Shown: positions 26,107 through 37,779, counted from the stretch's first letter. The stretch is 64,000 nt of DNA from Algoriphagus aquimarinus (GCF_007997215.1 NZ_VORW01000007.1:62001-126000); one strand, 5' to 3'. Notes: generated by a model from the sequence alone, not told the origin. A program made the numbers and translations.

Positions 26107-26817
26107 CTATTTGTTTTTCATTTTTTCAACAGCATTCTTGGCATAATTTCTAAACCATTCAATTTCACATGATTTAATATAATCCTCATACTCACCAATA
26201 GTTACAGTCAAATCAGATCTGACTGATCCTAATTCCATTTCACCTAGTCTCCTTGCCCAAAACTTATGAGTTTTATTCATTGATCGAATGGTCTCTACAG
26301 GATCTTCCAATACCTCAGGAAAGCCAAGCTCATCAATTATTAATTTGATCAACCGGATATATTTCTTCTCGAAAGCTTGTCCAGAGTCAGTGATCAAGTC
26401 AGCATAATCATTTAGGTTGATTAAGTTGTTAGCAGTGTTGAAAATCTCTGTATTTTCAAATGCAATTGAAACCCATTTTTCAGCTTCTTCATAGTTTGAA
26501 AGGTGTCTATTTCCTCTGATCAATAAATTAATTGCAAGAAAATAAAGGGAAGGATAGTCTTCCGGCTCCATAATTTCCACTACAATTTCGAAGTGCTTAG
26601 TAGCTTGAGGATATTGTTCCGACATCCAGTAGATGTGAGCTATTTGGTTGTGCTGTTTTATTTTAAGAACATCCTCATCATAGGAGCCTCGAACTTCGTC
26701 TATAAAATCATTGAGCAGTTTTATTTTAGATTCATATTCAGAATCTGGAATGTCTCTGTAGAGTTTGAGCATTAACTCTGTTGGAAAAAAATTACTGTTT
26801 AGTTGTTCTCGGTTCAT
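26107..26817 (-). CDS. Hypothetical TPR-like helical protein
   Basis: A 236-residue soluble protein without leader. Residues 50-125 look like two or three tetratricopeptide-type helix pairs (QIAHIYWMSEQYPQATKHFE, YFLAINLLIRGNRHLSNYEE). The remainder is helical and charged. No enzymatic motif. The start ATG overlaps the stop (ATGA) of a short open frame at 26814-27008 that lacks its own normal start, hinting that the gene was once second in an operon. Small TPR proteins like this are often found in polymorphic toxin or accessory contexts, but no toxin is seen here. Confidence 0.65.
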   Translation of the reverse strand: MNREQLNSNFFPTELMLKLYRDIPDSEYESKIKLLNDFIDEVRGSYDEDVLKIKQHNQIAHIYWMSEQYPQATKHFEIVVEIMEPEDYPSLYFLAINLLIRGNRHLSNYEEAEKWVSIAFENTEIFNTANNLINLNDYADLITDSGQAFEKKYIRLIKLIIDELGFPEVLEDPVETIRSMNKTHKFWARRLGEMELGSVRSDLTVTIGEYEDYIKSCEIEWFRNYAKNAVEKMKNK

Positions 26818-27008
26818 TTAGCCTGAAGTTTCTTATTGATTCTAAATGAATAAGCTATAAAATAAACCAAGGGAATAAAAACAAATCCTAAGGAAACAGG
26901 CAAAAACCAATGACCCAAACCATCTTTCAAGCCTTGAGCGATTTGGATGTTTTTGTACAGAATCCTAACTTTATTTTGATCTTTGGTCTTTCTTCCATTA
27001 TGAAATGT
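26814..27008 (-). pseudogene. Possible 3' remnant of a membrane-protein gene
   Basis: A 64-codon frame, open from a stop at 27009 and ending in TGA overlapping the next gene's ATG by 4 nt. It encodes GLGHWFLPVSLGFVFIPL then VYFIAYSFRINKKL, a membrane helix with a basic tail, but has no ATG. Its upstream side is interrupted near a C/G-rich dispersed repeat (27065-27100). This fits a gene truncated at its 5' end. It may instead be a short protein starting from TTG or CTG. Confidence 0.35.
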
Positions 27009-27064
27009 TTAAGGGCAACTGAAAGTAGGTTTCTGGGATCAATGGTTGAGGTTCGATAGGGTAA

Positions 27065-27100
27065 CTCCCCCTTTTTTTCAAAGGGGGCAGGGGGATTTTT
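27065..27100. repeat. C5/G5-rich dispersed repeat (copy 1)
   Basis: CCCCCTTT (27067-27074) pairs with AAAGGGGG (27080-27087), followed by CAGGGGGATTT. The reverse complement AAATCCCCCTGCCCCCTTT nearly repeats the word at 42514-42533, so this is an interspersed element rather than a terminator. It lies 41 nt beyond the DUF2207 stop. Confidence 0.6.
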
Positions 27101-27141
27101 CTCTGGTTTTGGGGTTTCAGGAGATTCCTGCACTCAGTAGT

Positions 27142-28821
27142 TTACCAGCTTCCACCGCCACCACCTCCAAAACCACCTCCGGATGATCCACCACCTGAGC
27201 CACCTGAACTTGCCGGTGAGCTTACCATAGTGGATTGAGTGGACTTGATGGAATTGTTGAAAGATTTTGAAAAATGATTCATGGACATCATTCTACCACT
27301 TGATGAGTAATACCAGTTTGGAGGTTGCAGATTTAGTGAGTCGAATTTTTTTGCCCATTTATCAAACATGCCAAAGGCTAATGCATAGCTCATTGTTGAT
27401 TCGAAATAGGAGGGGTCTTCTTTGAGTAGCATTTTGAGTTTATTTTCCTCCGCTACTTTGATGAACTGTTTGAAGCCTTTCAGTTCGGATAGAATCATCG
27501 TGCCTTCTTTGTTCTTTTTGATCAATAACTGGCTCATTACCAATAAGAAAATGAGAGAAATACCTACAGCGATGGCGGCAATTATTCCCCAGAAAAATAA
27601 AAACGATGGAACCAGAATAAAAAACAAAACTACTAATCCGCCAATTGTATAGCTCTTGATTCTTCTGGATTTATTCACATAGTAAATCTGAGCAGCGTCT
27701 TTTAGACTACTGCTTGCGGTACTCATGGTGGTGTAGAACTTTTCTTTGAGACTACTCACAAGCACTTCAGTTTTTGATGCAAATAGTCCATTGAAAAGCT
27801 GGCGCTGATATAAAGGAGCATCAGCTTCTAATTCTTTCAATTTCTTTAGCCTAGTGTCATCTTTCGCAAACCATCCTTTCTCATCTATCTCCTCAATAGT
27901 CAAGTAACCGCGTGAGGCCCAAAATGGAATAAGAGAAATCAAATCTGCCGTATCACCAGAATCGTCAATCAAAAAGCCCACCATGGCCGGATCCATGCCT
28001 TTGGGTGGATAGTAACTTGTCGTTGTTGTGGCGTGATCGTCTTTGCCATGCTTCTTCCAGATAGCATAAAATGCAATGTATACTAGGGTCAAAATGATTA
28101 CCCATCCATAATTTGTCCAGAACGGCCAGAAAGGTTTGATTTCTTTGATGCTTCCTAAAGGGAGTTTCAAAAGTACAGTGACAGCTTCTCCACCGAAAGA
28201 AACCACATCAGGTTTAGTGGAGCCAGAGTAGATGCCGTTAGAATAAGTAGTCTCAAAATCTGATGTAGGAACAGCTGATCCAACAGTGCCAGCATATAGA
28301 AAGTAATCTCCTTCATCTAGCATAATTCCTGGAGGTAATTGAACCTTGAAATCAATTTTATTGAAAGGCGCATACCAATCACTAGGCTTAATATTCCAAT
28401 AGAATTGAATTACTTCTTTCTCGTGTAGAAACGCATTCTCAACCCTATACCTGATTTCGTACTCTTGCGGGCCTTGAAGCGTAATATCTGCGTCACCGAT
28501 TTTGATCTGCAGATTATCGGTCATTTTCTGCCCAAATGCTGAGGGTGCGTCAAATTTATAACCTTGCACTTCTATCTCGCTTAGTTTGATTTTACGAGTT
28601 TCTTGATTGCCTTCTTCTGTCAGAAAATCATAGGAAGTCTGAATGTCACGAAAGATCCCATGCTTCGGATCTGTGAAATAGATATTGTACTTCTCGATTA
28701 CATCAAAGTAACCCTCTTCATGGAGTGTAATATCCACTGAATAAGAAGTGACCGTGAAATCCTGTGCATAGACATTGAGCTGCGCAAAAAATATAAGGAA
28801 TAGAAATGCGATTTTTTTCAT
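27142..28821 (-). CDS. DUF2207-family membrane protein with Gly-rich tail
   Basis: A 559-residue membrane protein of the DUF2207 family, function unknown. From the ATG at 28821 it has a signal peptide (MKKIAFLFLIFFAQLNVYAQ); upstream TTG and ATG starts would bury it. The first 250 residues form an extracytoplasmic beta domain (FTVTSYSVDITLHEEGYFDV). A helix at about 240-260 (YGWVIILTLVYIAFYAIW) and a pair at about 405-445 follow, flanking a cytoplasmic region. The C-terminus is SPASSGGSGGGSSGGGFGGG, a glycine/serine tail common to the family. lemA lies directly upstream on the same strand; the LemA-DUF2207 pairing is widespread. Confidence 0.85.
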   Translation of the reverse strand: MKKIAFLFLIFFAQLNVYAQDFTVTSYSVDITLHEEGYFDVIEKYNIYFTDPKHGIFRDIQTSYDFLTEEGNQETRKIKLSEIEVQGYKFDAPSAFGQKMTDNLQIKIGDADITLQGPQEYEIRYRVENAFLHEKEVIQFYWNIKPSDWYAPFNKIDFKVQLPPGIMLDEGDYFLYAGTVGSAVPTSDFETTYSNGIYSGSTKPDVVSFGGEAVTVLLKLPLGSIKEIKPFWPFWTNYGWVIILTLVYIAFYAIWKKHGKDDHATTTTSYYPPKGMDPAMVGFLIDDSGDTADLISLIPFWASRGYLTIEEIDEKGWFAKDDTRLKKLKELEADAPLYQRQLFNGLFASKTEVLVSSLKEKFYTTMSTASSSLKDAAQIYYVNKSRRIKSYTIGGLVVLFFILVPSFLFFWGIIAAIAVGISLIFLLVMSQLLIKKNKEGTMILSELKGFKQFIKVAEENKLKMLLKEDPSYFESTMSYALAFGMFDKWAKKFDSLNLQPPNWYYSSSGRMMSMNHFSKSFNNSIKSTQSTMVSSPASSGGSGGGSSGGGFGGGGGGSW

Positions 28822-28878
28822 ACTAGTGCTCATATACCTACTAAGCTCCATTGAAGTTGCAAGGCTTTTGACGTGCAA

Positions 28879-29439
28879 TTAAGAAAAACTCACTTTCACA
28901 TTTTCACGGCTTTCTGGTTCTGCCTCGAAATAGTCAAAATGCTGATAATTAAACATACCGGCTACAACTACCGCAGGGAAGCTTTCTCCATACGTATTGT
29001 TTTCTCGAACGGTGCCATTGTAATAGCGTCTTGAGCGCTCCAGGTTTTCTTCGATCTCGTTCAGTTTATCCTGCAGTTGAAGGAAGTTAGTATTCGCTTT
29101 CAAGTCTGGATAAGCTTCACTCAATGCAAAGATGCTTCGAAGAGTTTTTTGAAGCTGATTCTCTGCCTGAATTTGCTTATTGATGTCATCAGAAGGTACT
29201 GCCATCGCTGCATTTCTGGCTTGAATCACCGCTTCCAACGTTTCTTTTTCATGACTTGCATATCCTTTTACAGTTTCTACAAGATTAGGAATTAGATCAT
29301 AGCGTCTCTTAAGCGCTACATCAATGTTGCTCCAGCCGTCTTTTACTATGTTTTTGTTTTTCACTAGTTGGTTGAAAATACCAACTAGGATAATGCCCAG
29401 AAACAAAATGATTCCAGCAATAATGAGAAGTGCTACCAT
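28879..29439 (-). CDS. lemA: LemA-family protein
   Basis: A 186-residue LemA protein with one N-terminal membrane helix (ALLIIAGIILFLGIILVGIF) and a helical-bundle domain outside. Family motifs: DGWSNIDVALKRRYDLIPNL, VKGYASHEKETLE, and RRYYNGTVRENNTYGESFPA. The biochemical role of LemA is unclear; it is often linked to secretion or envelope stress. It is 57 nt upstream of the DUF2207 gene and likely in one operon with it. Confidence 0.92.
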   Translation of the reverse strand: MVALLIIAGIILFLGIILVGIFNQLVKNKNIVKDGWSNIDVALKRRYDLIPNLVETVKGYASHEKETLEAVIQARNAAMAVPSDDINKQIQAENQLQKTLRSIFALSEAYPDLKANTNFLQLQDKLNEIEENLERSRRYYNGTVRENNTYGESFPAVVVAGMFNYQHFDYFEAEPESRENVKVSFS

Positions 29440-29505
29440 GATGGGTTGAATTTAAAATGGGTTAAGACAGAGACATCAAAAAGTGAAAACTTACGGGGAT
29501 CATCC

Positions 29506-29688
29506 ATGTCGAATGATTTAACAGTTTCAAAATACCAACTTTTATTGAATACTCAAGAAAATCAACAAATTGAAGGTTGGTTATCAAAGGTCACAAATTT
29601 CAAACTTTCCGAGAATTTAGGTATTTTGAAAATCAATTATATCCCCTCAGGAATGACTTTCTCAATCGTATGTGTAAAAGAGTCATAG
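29506..29688 (+). CDS. Possible small hypothetical protein (60 residues)
   Basis: A frame divergent from lemA, with a possible ATG at 29506 (another at 29446 would add 20 polar residues). The product (SKYQLLLNTQENQQIEGWLS...KINYIPSGMTFSIVCV) has the hydrophobic spacing of a folded small protein but matches no family I know. May be spurious. Confidence 0.3.
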   Translation: MSNDLTVSKYQLLLNTQENQQIEGWLSKVTNFKLSENLGILKINYIPSGMTFSIVCVKES

Positions 29689-29748
29689 TTTTTATCAATT
29701 GAATTTTTGATTACATATATAATACTTGTAGTAAATTAGCTTTCGTAA

Positions 29749-32016
<2,268 letters not shown>

Positions 32017-32040
32017 TTCAAATTTCTTAATTGAACTATA

Positions 32041-32072
32041 AAAGGTGATCTGGAAACAGATCACCTTTTTTT
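32041..32072 (+). terminator. Rho-independent terminator of katG
   Basis: AGGTGATCTG (32043-32052) pairs with CAGATCACCT (32057-32066) over a GAAA tetraloop, followed by six T. Flanking A and T extend the stem, so it could also work on the opposite strand for the convergent oxygenase gene. Confidence 0.9.
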
Positions 32073-32114
32073 CTGAAAGTCAATTTATGAAATAGAAAAG
32101 CTTGATAGGATTAG

Positions 32115-32738
32115 TTAATCCTTAAGCCATCCAGCTATACTTCTTCGGTCGCGGGTAAAAGATGGATGAACTTCATGTTCCATCTCATCGCTTTGAAAGA
32201 AAACCATTCTTCCGCCAATAGGTGAAATGTCTTGTTGTGCACTTCCTTCAGGATACAAGGAAAGCAAGCCGCCATCTTCAGCTTGCCAGTCTTGATTTAA
32301 AAAAAGAACAATGGAATATTTCCTTCCCTTTTCATTTTTGAATTGATCCAAGTGCCTTTTATAAAAGCTCTTTGGCTCATAATTGGCATAATGACTTTCA
32401 AAAGTCTTGATAGAAGTAAAGCAGGTTTTATTCAAATGTGAAATAAAGTTCCCCACTTTTTTATTGTAGATCATTTCAAATTGGTTGACACTTTTCTCAT
32501 CAATCCATTTGATTTTATCACCTCTAATCAGCGCATTTTGTTGGTAATCTTGCTTGTTGCCTGTTCCGGAAACTTGCAGATTTCCCGACTGATTTTCACG
32601 CTGTATATTGTCCCGAAGGCCTGTTACTGTATTAAAATCTATGAAGTTATTACTACAACCATACTTATTGTCGATTAGGCCTTGAATCATTTCTTCGAAT
32701 TGATCTTTCTCCTCCTTATCCTCCTGATCCTTATCCAT
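32115..32738 (-). CDS. 2-oxoglutarate/Fe(II)-dependent oxygenase, prolyl hydroxylase-like
   Basis: A 207-residue cytoplasmic dioxygenase of the SM-20/prolyl 4-hydroxylase type. The iron triad is His129, Asp131 (KRHLDQF) and His188 (EMEHEVHP), with Arg198 or Arg199 for 2-oxoglutarate. The double-stranded beta-helix core shows YSIVLFLNQDW and GGRMVFFQSD. The first 20 residues are unusually acidic and low-complexity. Related bacterial enzymes hydroxylate proline in EF-Tu or other proteins; the target here is unknown. Confidence 0.88.
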   Translation of the reverse strand: MDKDQEDKEEKDQFEEMIQGLIDNKYGCSNNFIDFNTVTGLRDNIQRENQSGNLQVSGTGNKQDYQQNALIRGDKIKWIDEKSVNQFEMIYNKKVGNFISHLNKTCFTSIKTFESHYANYEPKSFYKRHLDQFKNEKGRKYSIVLFLNQDWQAEDGGLLSLYPEGSAQQDISPIGGRMVFFQSDEMEHEVHPSFTRDRRSIAGWLKD

Positions 32739-32930
32739 TTTGGTAGTTAGAACCTAGCTGTATTAATTTACAATTCGGGTTTTACACAAGAAGATCATTC
32801 TTTGGGTCATTCTTTCATTTTCTTTTTGGAGAGCATGAAAATCAGAGATGGATAAAAAAGAGTTTTGAAATCTCAGGTTAGCAGATATATGAATTCAACA
32901 GAGAGATTAATTACCTGAGTATTCTAGAAA

Positions 32931-33719
32931 TCAGTTACTAAGCTTCATGGAAAAATCTGGAGTGATGGTTTTTTTAGCGGCTGCTACATCGATGTATTTT
33001 TCCAGATCTTTGATGGAAATAACGGTGAAGTCATTCTCGTCAAGGTATTCTAAGTATTCTTTGAAAAGTTCGGGAGGTGTATTCACCCAAGGATGTTCTA
33101 TATCTGGAACTCCGTGAATTGTCAAGATGACAATATTTCCATCTTTGGCTTGATCAAAGGCATTCATGATCTCAGCCTTATTCGTTTCATCGGTGGCCCA
33201 GCTAGGAATCAGGAATGGATGATCACTCAAAGGGTCATAAGCTCTACTGCCGCCAGCTCGTGCGAAAACGTATTCTTTTTCCTGTAAAAAATTTAAAGCT
33301 TGAGCATTTAATCCATATCCAGGATAAGCAAAGTTGGTAGGTTTCGGGATTCCGAGTGAGGCACATTTAGTCTCGATATAAGTGAGCTGTTCGTTGAATT
33401 CTGATTGTGTTAGTTTGCTGACATTGGAATGTGTATGCGTGTGATTAGCAATTTCAAAACCCATTTTATCCAACTCCTGAATTTGCCGCCAATTCATATA
33501 TAATGTGCTATCAGTATAATTTGGCTGAAACTCACAGACGAAGAATGTGGCTCCAAAATCAAATTCCTTTAGCATTGGAGCTACAATAGAATACTGACTT
33601 GCCGGTGCATCATCAAATGTTAGAACGACCAATTTGTCGGGTATTGGTTTTTTGAGGATTTGGGCATCAAGACATAGAACAACTGAAAAAGTATAAAGTA
33701 AAATGATAAATTTTTTCAT
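32931..33719 (-). CDS. Secreted polysaccharide deacetylase (NodB domain)
   Basis: A 262-residue carbohydrate esterase 4-type enzyme that removes acetyl groups from peptidoglycan, chitin-like or exopolysaccharide substrates. Signal peptide to about residue 19 (CLDAQ). Catalytic motif 1 TFDDAP gives Asp36 and Asp37; motif 2 NHTHTHSN gives metal ligands His93 and His97; motif 3 includes FAYPGYG, and ILTIHGVPD matches the late His motif. Single-gene unit. A GH20 hexosaminidase lies 1.9 kb away, which could reflect shared amino-sugar substrates. Confidence 0.9.
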   Translation of the reverse strand: MKKFIILLYTFSVVLCLDAQILKKPIPDKLVVLTFDDAPASQYSIVAPMLKEFDFGATFFVCEFQPNYTDSTLYMNWRQIQELDKMGFEIANHTHTHSNVSKLTQSEFNEQLTYIETKCASLGIPKPTNFAYPGYGLNAQALNFLQEKEYVFARAGGSRAYDPLSDHPFLIPSWATDETNKAEIMNAFDQAKDGNIVILTIHGVPDIEHPWVNTPPELFKEYLEYLDENDFTVISIKDLEKYIDVAAAKKTITPDFSMKLSN

Positions 33720-33783
33720 GATCCTTCAGTCCTGATTTCTCTATTTTTAAGTGTAAGCCCTTTGTCAGTGTTTACAGGGTTTT

Positions 33784-34023
33784 TTACAGGGATATCTTTG
33801 CTTTTCTATTCCTTATAAAGGTTAAAACAGAACCTATTATAATTAATATGATAGAAGGATAGAAGGTTAACATTGCAAGAATTCCTGGTCCTACAGCATT
33901 TCCAGCATCAATGACTCCTAGTTCATTAAGCCCAAGAACAATTAGTAAAGGGCTGATCCCTACAATCAATAAGATTATTCCTATTCGTAAGGTAAGGTGA
34001 AGTTTACTCCATTTTTTTCGCAT
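33784..34023 (-). CDS. Small membrane protein with two helices
   Basis: A 79-residue protein with two long hydrophobic segments (IGIILLIVGISPLLIVLGL and ILAMLTFYPSIILIIIGSVL) joined by a short loop, a basic N-terminus (MRKKWSKLH) and a basic C-terminus. No family recognised. The typical membrane topology and clear ATG support a real gene. Confidence 0.6.
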   Translation of the reverse strand: MRKKWSKLHLTLRIGIILLIVGISPLLIVLGLNELGVIDAGNAVGPGILAMLTFYPSIILIIIGSVLTFIRNRKAKISL

Positions 34024-34109
34024 AATGTCTGTTTTGGAAATGTTTGAGTATAGGTATTATTTGAAAAATAACTGCTTCAATTATTGGCCTTTTTCCCAAA
34101 ATCTAGATT

Positions 34110-35441
34110 TTAGCCAACAACCAAGGTAATCAGATAAATCACACTTATAGCTGTCACGGACATAATCAGTGTGCCTAGGCTGTGAGTTTGATTGCCTTGT
34201 TTGATAGATAGTCCGGAGAGTTGAGTCACTGCCCAGAAGAAACTGTCGTTGGCATGGGAGATCGCCATTGCTCCAGCGCCTGTAGCCAAGACAGCAAAGA
34301 CACGCATAGTTTCTGAGTCAAGTCCAAGAGAACCAAGTAGGGGGGCAATTATAGATGCAGTAGTGATCATCGCTACTGTGGATGAGCCTTGGGCGGTTTT
34401 CAGTGCAAAAGCAATTAGAAATGGAAGAAAAATACCCCAGCTTGCACCACTCATGCTCGTGCTTACCAGATCACCTATTCCAGAATTCTGCAGCATTTTT
34501 CCAAATACTCCACCTGCACCAGTAATCAGAATCACCGGCGCTGCAATCAAAATCGCTTCACCGATCCAACCACTGGATGAAAGAAGTTTTGCATCGAATT
34601 TTTTTGGTAAGGTAAAAGCCAGAAATGAGCCTAAAAGTAAGGCGATGACTGGACTTCCTGCGAATTGGATAAAGGTGTAAAAAGTGCCCTCTCCAAATGG
34701 TTTGGTTGGGTATTTTGCAATCGATGCGACAATAATCAAAATCAAAGGGACGATAATTGGTAAGAAAGAAGCAAATGCTGATGGTCTATTTTTCTTTTCA
34801 ATTTCCTCTGTTTTGACAGCCATCTTTGGCACCAAAGGGATTTTATAAGCAACTTTTTTGACAAAAATGTAACTGGGGATCAATGCAATCAAACTCACGA
34901 TAAGTCCGTAGAAAATAATCATTCCTAGGTCCGCCTCATAAATTCCTGCCGTAGCAATCGGACCTGGAGTAGGAGGGACTAAAGAATGGGATGCAGTAGC
35001 TCCCAAAGCCAATGCAATAGTAGTGGCAGCGTAAGGAACCTTACTTTTCAGTGAAAGCGATTTGCTGATCGGATTCATCATGATAAAGGTACTGTCTCCA
35101 AAAACGGGGATAGAGAGTATATACCCCGAAATCATCATGGCAAGTGTCACTGATTTCTCTCCGATCCACGAAAGAATTTTTTCTGCAATGACTATAGCTC
35201 CGCCTGTTTTCTCTAGAAAAGTTCCCATCATCACACCTAGCAAAATCAGCAAACCTATGCTTCCCAGTACACCTCCAAATCCTTCTGAAATGGATTGTAA
35301 GATCAATTCTCCAGGCATTCCCGCAAGCAATCCATAGAGGATTGCACCGCAGAAAAGAGCAAGAAAGGGATGGATGTCAAATTTGACGATGGCAATTAGA
35401 ATTAATGCCAAGGCAAAAAGGATGATCAGAAGTGTGAGCAT
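34110..35441 (-). CDS. GntP-family gluconate:H+ symporter
   Basis: Inner membrane permease of 443 residues with about 12-14 helices. Characteristic GntP segments: ALGATASHSLVPPTPGPIAT, GVMMGTFLEKTGGA and LKTAQGSSTVAMITTASII. Family members import gluconate, fructuronate, glycerate or other hydroxy acids. It is not linked to a kinase, but fits with the acid-sugar theme of the window (enolase-superfamily enzymes, SDR similar to gluconate 5-dehydrogenase). It is divergent from the GH20 gene, with about 200 nt between. Confidence 0.92.
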   Translation of the reverse strand: MLTLLIILFALALILIAIVKFDIHPFLALFCGAILYGLLAGMPGELILQSISEGFGGVLGSIGLLILLGVMMGTFLEKTGGAIVIAEKILSWIGEKSVTLAMMISGYILSIPVFGDSTFIMMNPISKSLSLKSKVPYAATTIALALGATASHSLVPPTPGPIATAGIYEADLGMIIFYGLIVSLIALIPSYIFVKKVAYKIPLVPKMAVKTEEIEKKNRPSAFASFLPIIVPLILIIVASIAKYPTKPFGEGTFYTFIQFAGSPVIALLLGSFLAFTLPKKFDAKLLSSSGWIGEAILIAAPVILITGAGGVFGKMLQNSGIGDLVSTSMSGASWGIFLPFLIAFALKTAQGSSTVAMITTASIIAPLLGSLGLDSETMRVFAVLATGAGAMAISHANDSFFWAVTQLSGLSIKQGNQTHSLGTLIMSVTAISVIYLITLVVG

Positions 35442-35642
35442 TTTGGGTTAGGTTGGGTTTTTAAAAAAGAGCTCTAAACAGGTAGCGTTATGAACCTTCA
35501 ACCTAAAAATTAGGGAAAAAAAGGGAATATTAAAGCCTCAAGCTGTAATAGCTTTTGAATTGTTTGTTGAGCGGCCTCACTAGGGTTGAATATTTGGTAT
35601 TTTAGCCAATTCAAAATTCTTTATACTTAATAACCTCTTTGC

Positions 35643-37721
35643 ATGCGATTATTTTCAACGTTCAATTTGCTGATAACCTTACTGATACTTGCTTCCTGCA
35701 ACTCAGTACCCAAGAAGGAAGGGAGCTTCATGATTTTACCAAGCCCTAGCTCAGTAGAAATTTCGGGGATTTCTGATTTGCTAGCCTCCGATATTGAAGA
35801 TCTAGTGGATCAGGCAAAAGCAGATTTTATATCGGGTAAAGCCCTTGAAGCTTCTAAGAATAAGTCTTTGACTTTTAGCCTAGACAAGGATTCTGACTTG
35901 AAGGCAGAAGCATATACGCTTGATATTTCTGAAGATCACATTGCCATCACGGCTACTACAAAGGAAGGTCTTTGGTATGGAGTGATTACGCTTGGTCAAT
36001 TAGTTCAGGATGCGCTGGATCAAGATGCTGCTTTGCCTTTGATCTCTGTAAAGGATGAGCCAGCTCTGAAGTATCGTTCTGTGCAACTCGATGTGAAGCA
36101 TCATCTGGAAAAGAAGGACTATTACTATGAGCTGATGGATCGCTTGGCTGAGATGAAAATCAATGGGGTTATTTTGGAAATAGAAGATAAACTAGCATTT
36201 GAGAAGCAACCAAAAGTGGGTTCTTCGGATGCATGGACTATAGCAGAATGGAAAAAGCTGAGTGATTACGCTATGGCTAGAAATATTAGAATTTCTCCTT
36301 TGGTGCAAGGACTTGGACACGCTTCATTTATTCTGAAGCATGAGGAATACAAGGATTTGCGTGATGATCCGGAAAGTGATTGGGCTTTTAATCCGCTTGA
36401 TGAGCGAACATACGAGGTGCAATTTGATCTGTACTCGGATGCACTGGCCGCTTTTCCCCATGCGCAATACCTGCATGTGGGCGGGGATGAAGTACATACT
36501 ACAGGAAGAGGAAGTGGGAAATCACCCTTGGAGTTACAGTTAACCTGGCTGAATAAAGTGAGTAAGTATGCAGAAGAGCATGGTGTGACTCCTATTTTTT
36601 GGGATGATATGCCGTTGAAAAATGCTGGGGTATATGGTTCTGTTTATAACAGGAATCTTTCGGAAGTCCAGGTGGATAGTATCTGGACGGTGAACGAACC
36701 TAACTTGAATAAGTATGTGGATATGTTCCCGAAAAATTGTGTGTATATGCGCTGGAACTACGACATGCCTGAGACTATGGGTAATAATCGTGCGATGCAA
36801 TGGTTTACCGATCATGGTTTCCTGGTGATGGGAGCTACCGCAGGTCAGACTCGCTGGAATCTTATGCCACTCGAGGAAAGTAATACAGCTAACATTCGGG
36901 ATTTCGCTTTGATTTCCATTGATAATAATGCAGATGGATTACTATTGACGCTTTGGGATGATGATTCTCCGCACTTTGAGTTGTATGGCAGAGGTATTGC
37001 GATTTTTGCTGAGTACACCTGGTCTGGTCAAAAGCGGACTTCCGGAGAACTACATGCTGCTTATAGACAGCGAACTTTCGGCTCGGAATTGGCGTCAGAA
37101 GACTTTGCTTTTATCAATGATTTGGAAGCTCCAGTAGCTTTTTGGAAAAATGCCTTGCTGGACAAAAAAGATCGCAATCAACTTCGAAGAATGGACAATC
37201 CTATGCAGGATGCAGTGTTGACTTTGCCGGAGGCCAATACTCCTGGAGAATGGACGGAAAGGAATAAGGAGAAACTGGCTAAAGCCAAGGTAAATCAGGT
37301 GATAGTTGATTCAGTTTTGTATAAAATCGCTGCTTCCAAAAAAGCTGCATTGAGAAATAACTATACGCTAGAAGTCTATGAGCAAGTGGCTAAAGTGACT
37401 CAATTCACCAATAAATCCCTATTACTTCTTGCAGAGTGGGATCTTGCGAAAACGGCTGAGGAAAGAGAGACTGCCAAAGAAAAACTTCTGAGTCTAGAAG
37501 GCGAGTGGAACGCTCAGTTGGTGGAATTGGAGAAAGTATATGGTAAAACCAGAGAGCTGAACAAGCCAGATGACTATATTTTGGATCAGGATCACCATGC
37601 TCATTTAGCCAATCAGGCACTTAGATTTTCGGACTGGCAATTCTATGTTGAGGGTCTATTTCTGCAAAAAATCAAGGAAGGAAATAGTCTGATGATTGAG
37701 GGTGATATTAAGAATAATTGA
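35643..37721 (+). CDS. Lipoprotein beta-N-acetylhexosaminidase (GH20)
   Basis: A 692-residue lipoprotein enzyme that removes terminal N-acetylhexosamine by substrate-assisted catalysis. Lipobox LILASC with Cys19. A GH20 N-terminal alpha/beta domain (about 30-150, ending ITLGQLVQD) precedes the barrel with RSVQLDVKHHLEKKDYYYEL, the catalytic pair Asp282-Glu283 in HVGGDEVH, and WDDDSPHFELYG late in the barrel. The last 200 residues are helical and lysine-rich, an extension beyond the core. In the usual D-V-K-H segment the typical Asp-x-x-R motif is changed (LDVKHH), hinting at an atypical subfamily. Followed by a strong terminator. Confidence 0.9.
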   Translation: MRLFSTFNLLITLLILASCNSVPKKEGSFMILPSPSSVEISGISDLLASDIEDLVDQAKADFISGKALEASKNKSLTFSLDKDSDLKAEAYTLDISEDHIAITATTKEGLWYGVITLGQLVQDALDQDAALPLISVKDEPALKYRSVQLDVKHHLEKKDYYYELMDRLAEMKINGVILEIEDKLAFEKQPKVGSSDAWTIAEWKKLSDYAMARNIRISPLVQGLGHASFILKHEEYKDLRDDPESDWAFNPLDERTYEVQFDLYSDALAAFPHAQYLHVGGDEVHTTGRGSGKSPLELQLTWLNKVSKYAEEHGVTPIFWDDMPLKNAGVYGSVYNRNLSEVQVDSIWTVNEPNLNKYVDMFPKNCVYMRWNYDMPETMGNNRAMQWFTDHGFLVMGATAGQTRWNLMPLEESNTANIRDFALISIDNNADGLLLTLWDDDSPHFELYGRGIAIFAEYTWSGQKRTSGELHAAYRQRTFGSELASEDFAFINDLEAPVAFWKNALLDKKDRNQLRRMDNPMQDAVLTLPEANTPGEWTERNKEKLAKAKVNQVIVDSVLYKIAASKKAALRNNYTLEVYEQVAKVTQFTNKSLLLLAEWDLAKTAEERETAKEKLLSLEGEWNAQLVELEKVYGKTRELNKPDDYILDQDHHAHLANQALRFSDWQFYVEGLFLQKIKEGNSLMIEGDIKNN

Positions 37722-37749
37722 GCCAGTTGCTATAATGATAACTTAAGTT

Positions 37750-37779
37750 AGGCTGCTTCTCCAGAAGCAGCCTTTTTTA
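37750..37779 (+). terminator. Rho-independent terminator after GH20 gene
   Basis: AGGCTGCTTCT (37750-37760) pairs with AGAAGCAGCCT (37763-37773), followed by six T. Confidence 0.9.

Noticed and set aside
28822..28878. Extended N-terminus for the DUF2207 protein
   Set aside because: A longer frame begins at TTG 28878, but the internal ATG at 28821 gives a standard signal peptide, so the extension is unlikely.
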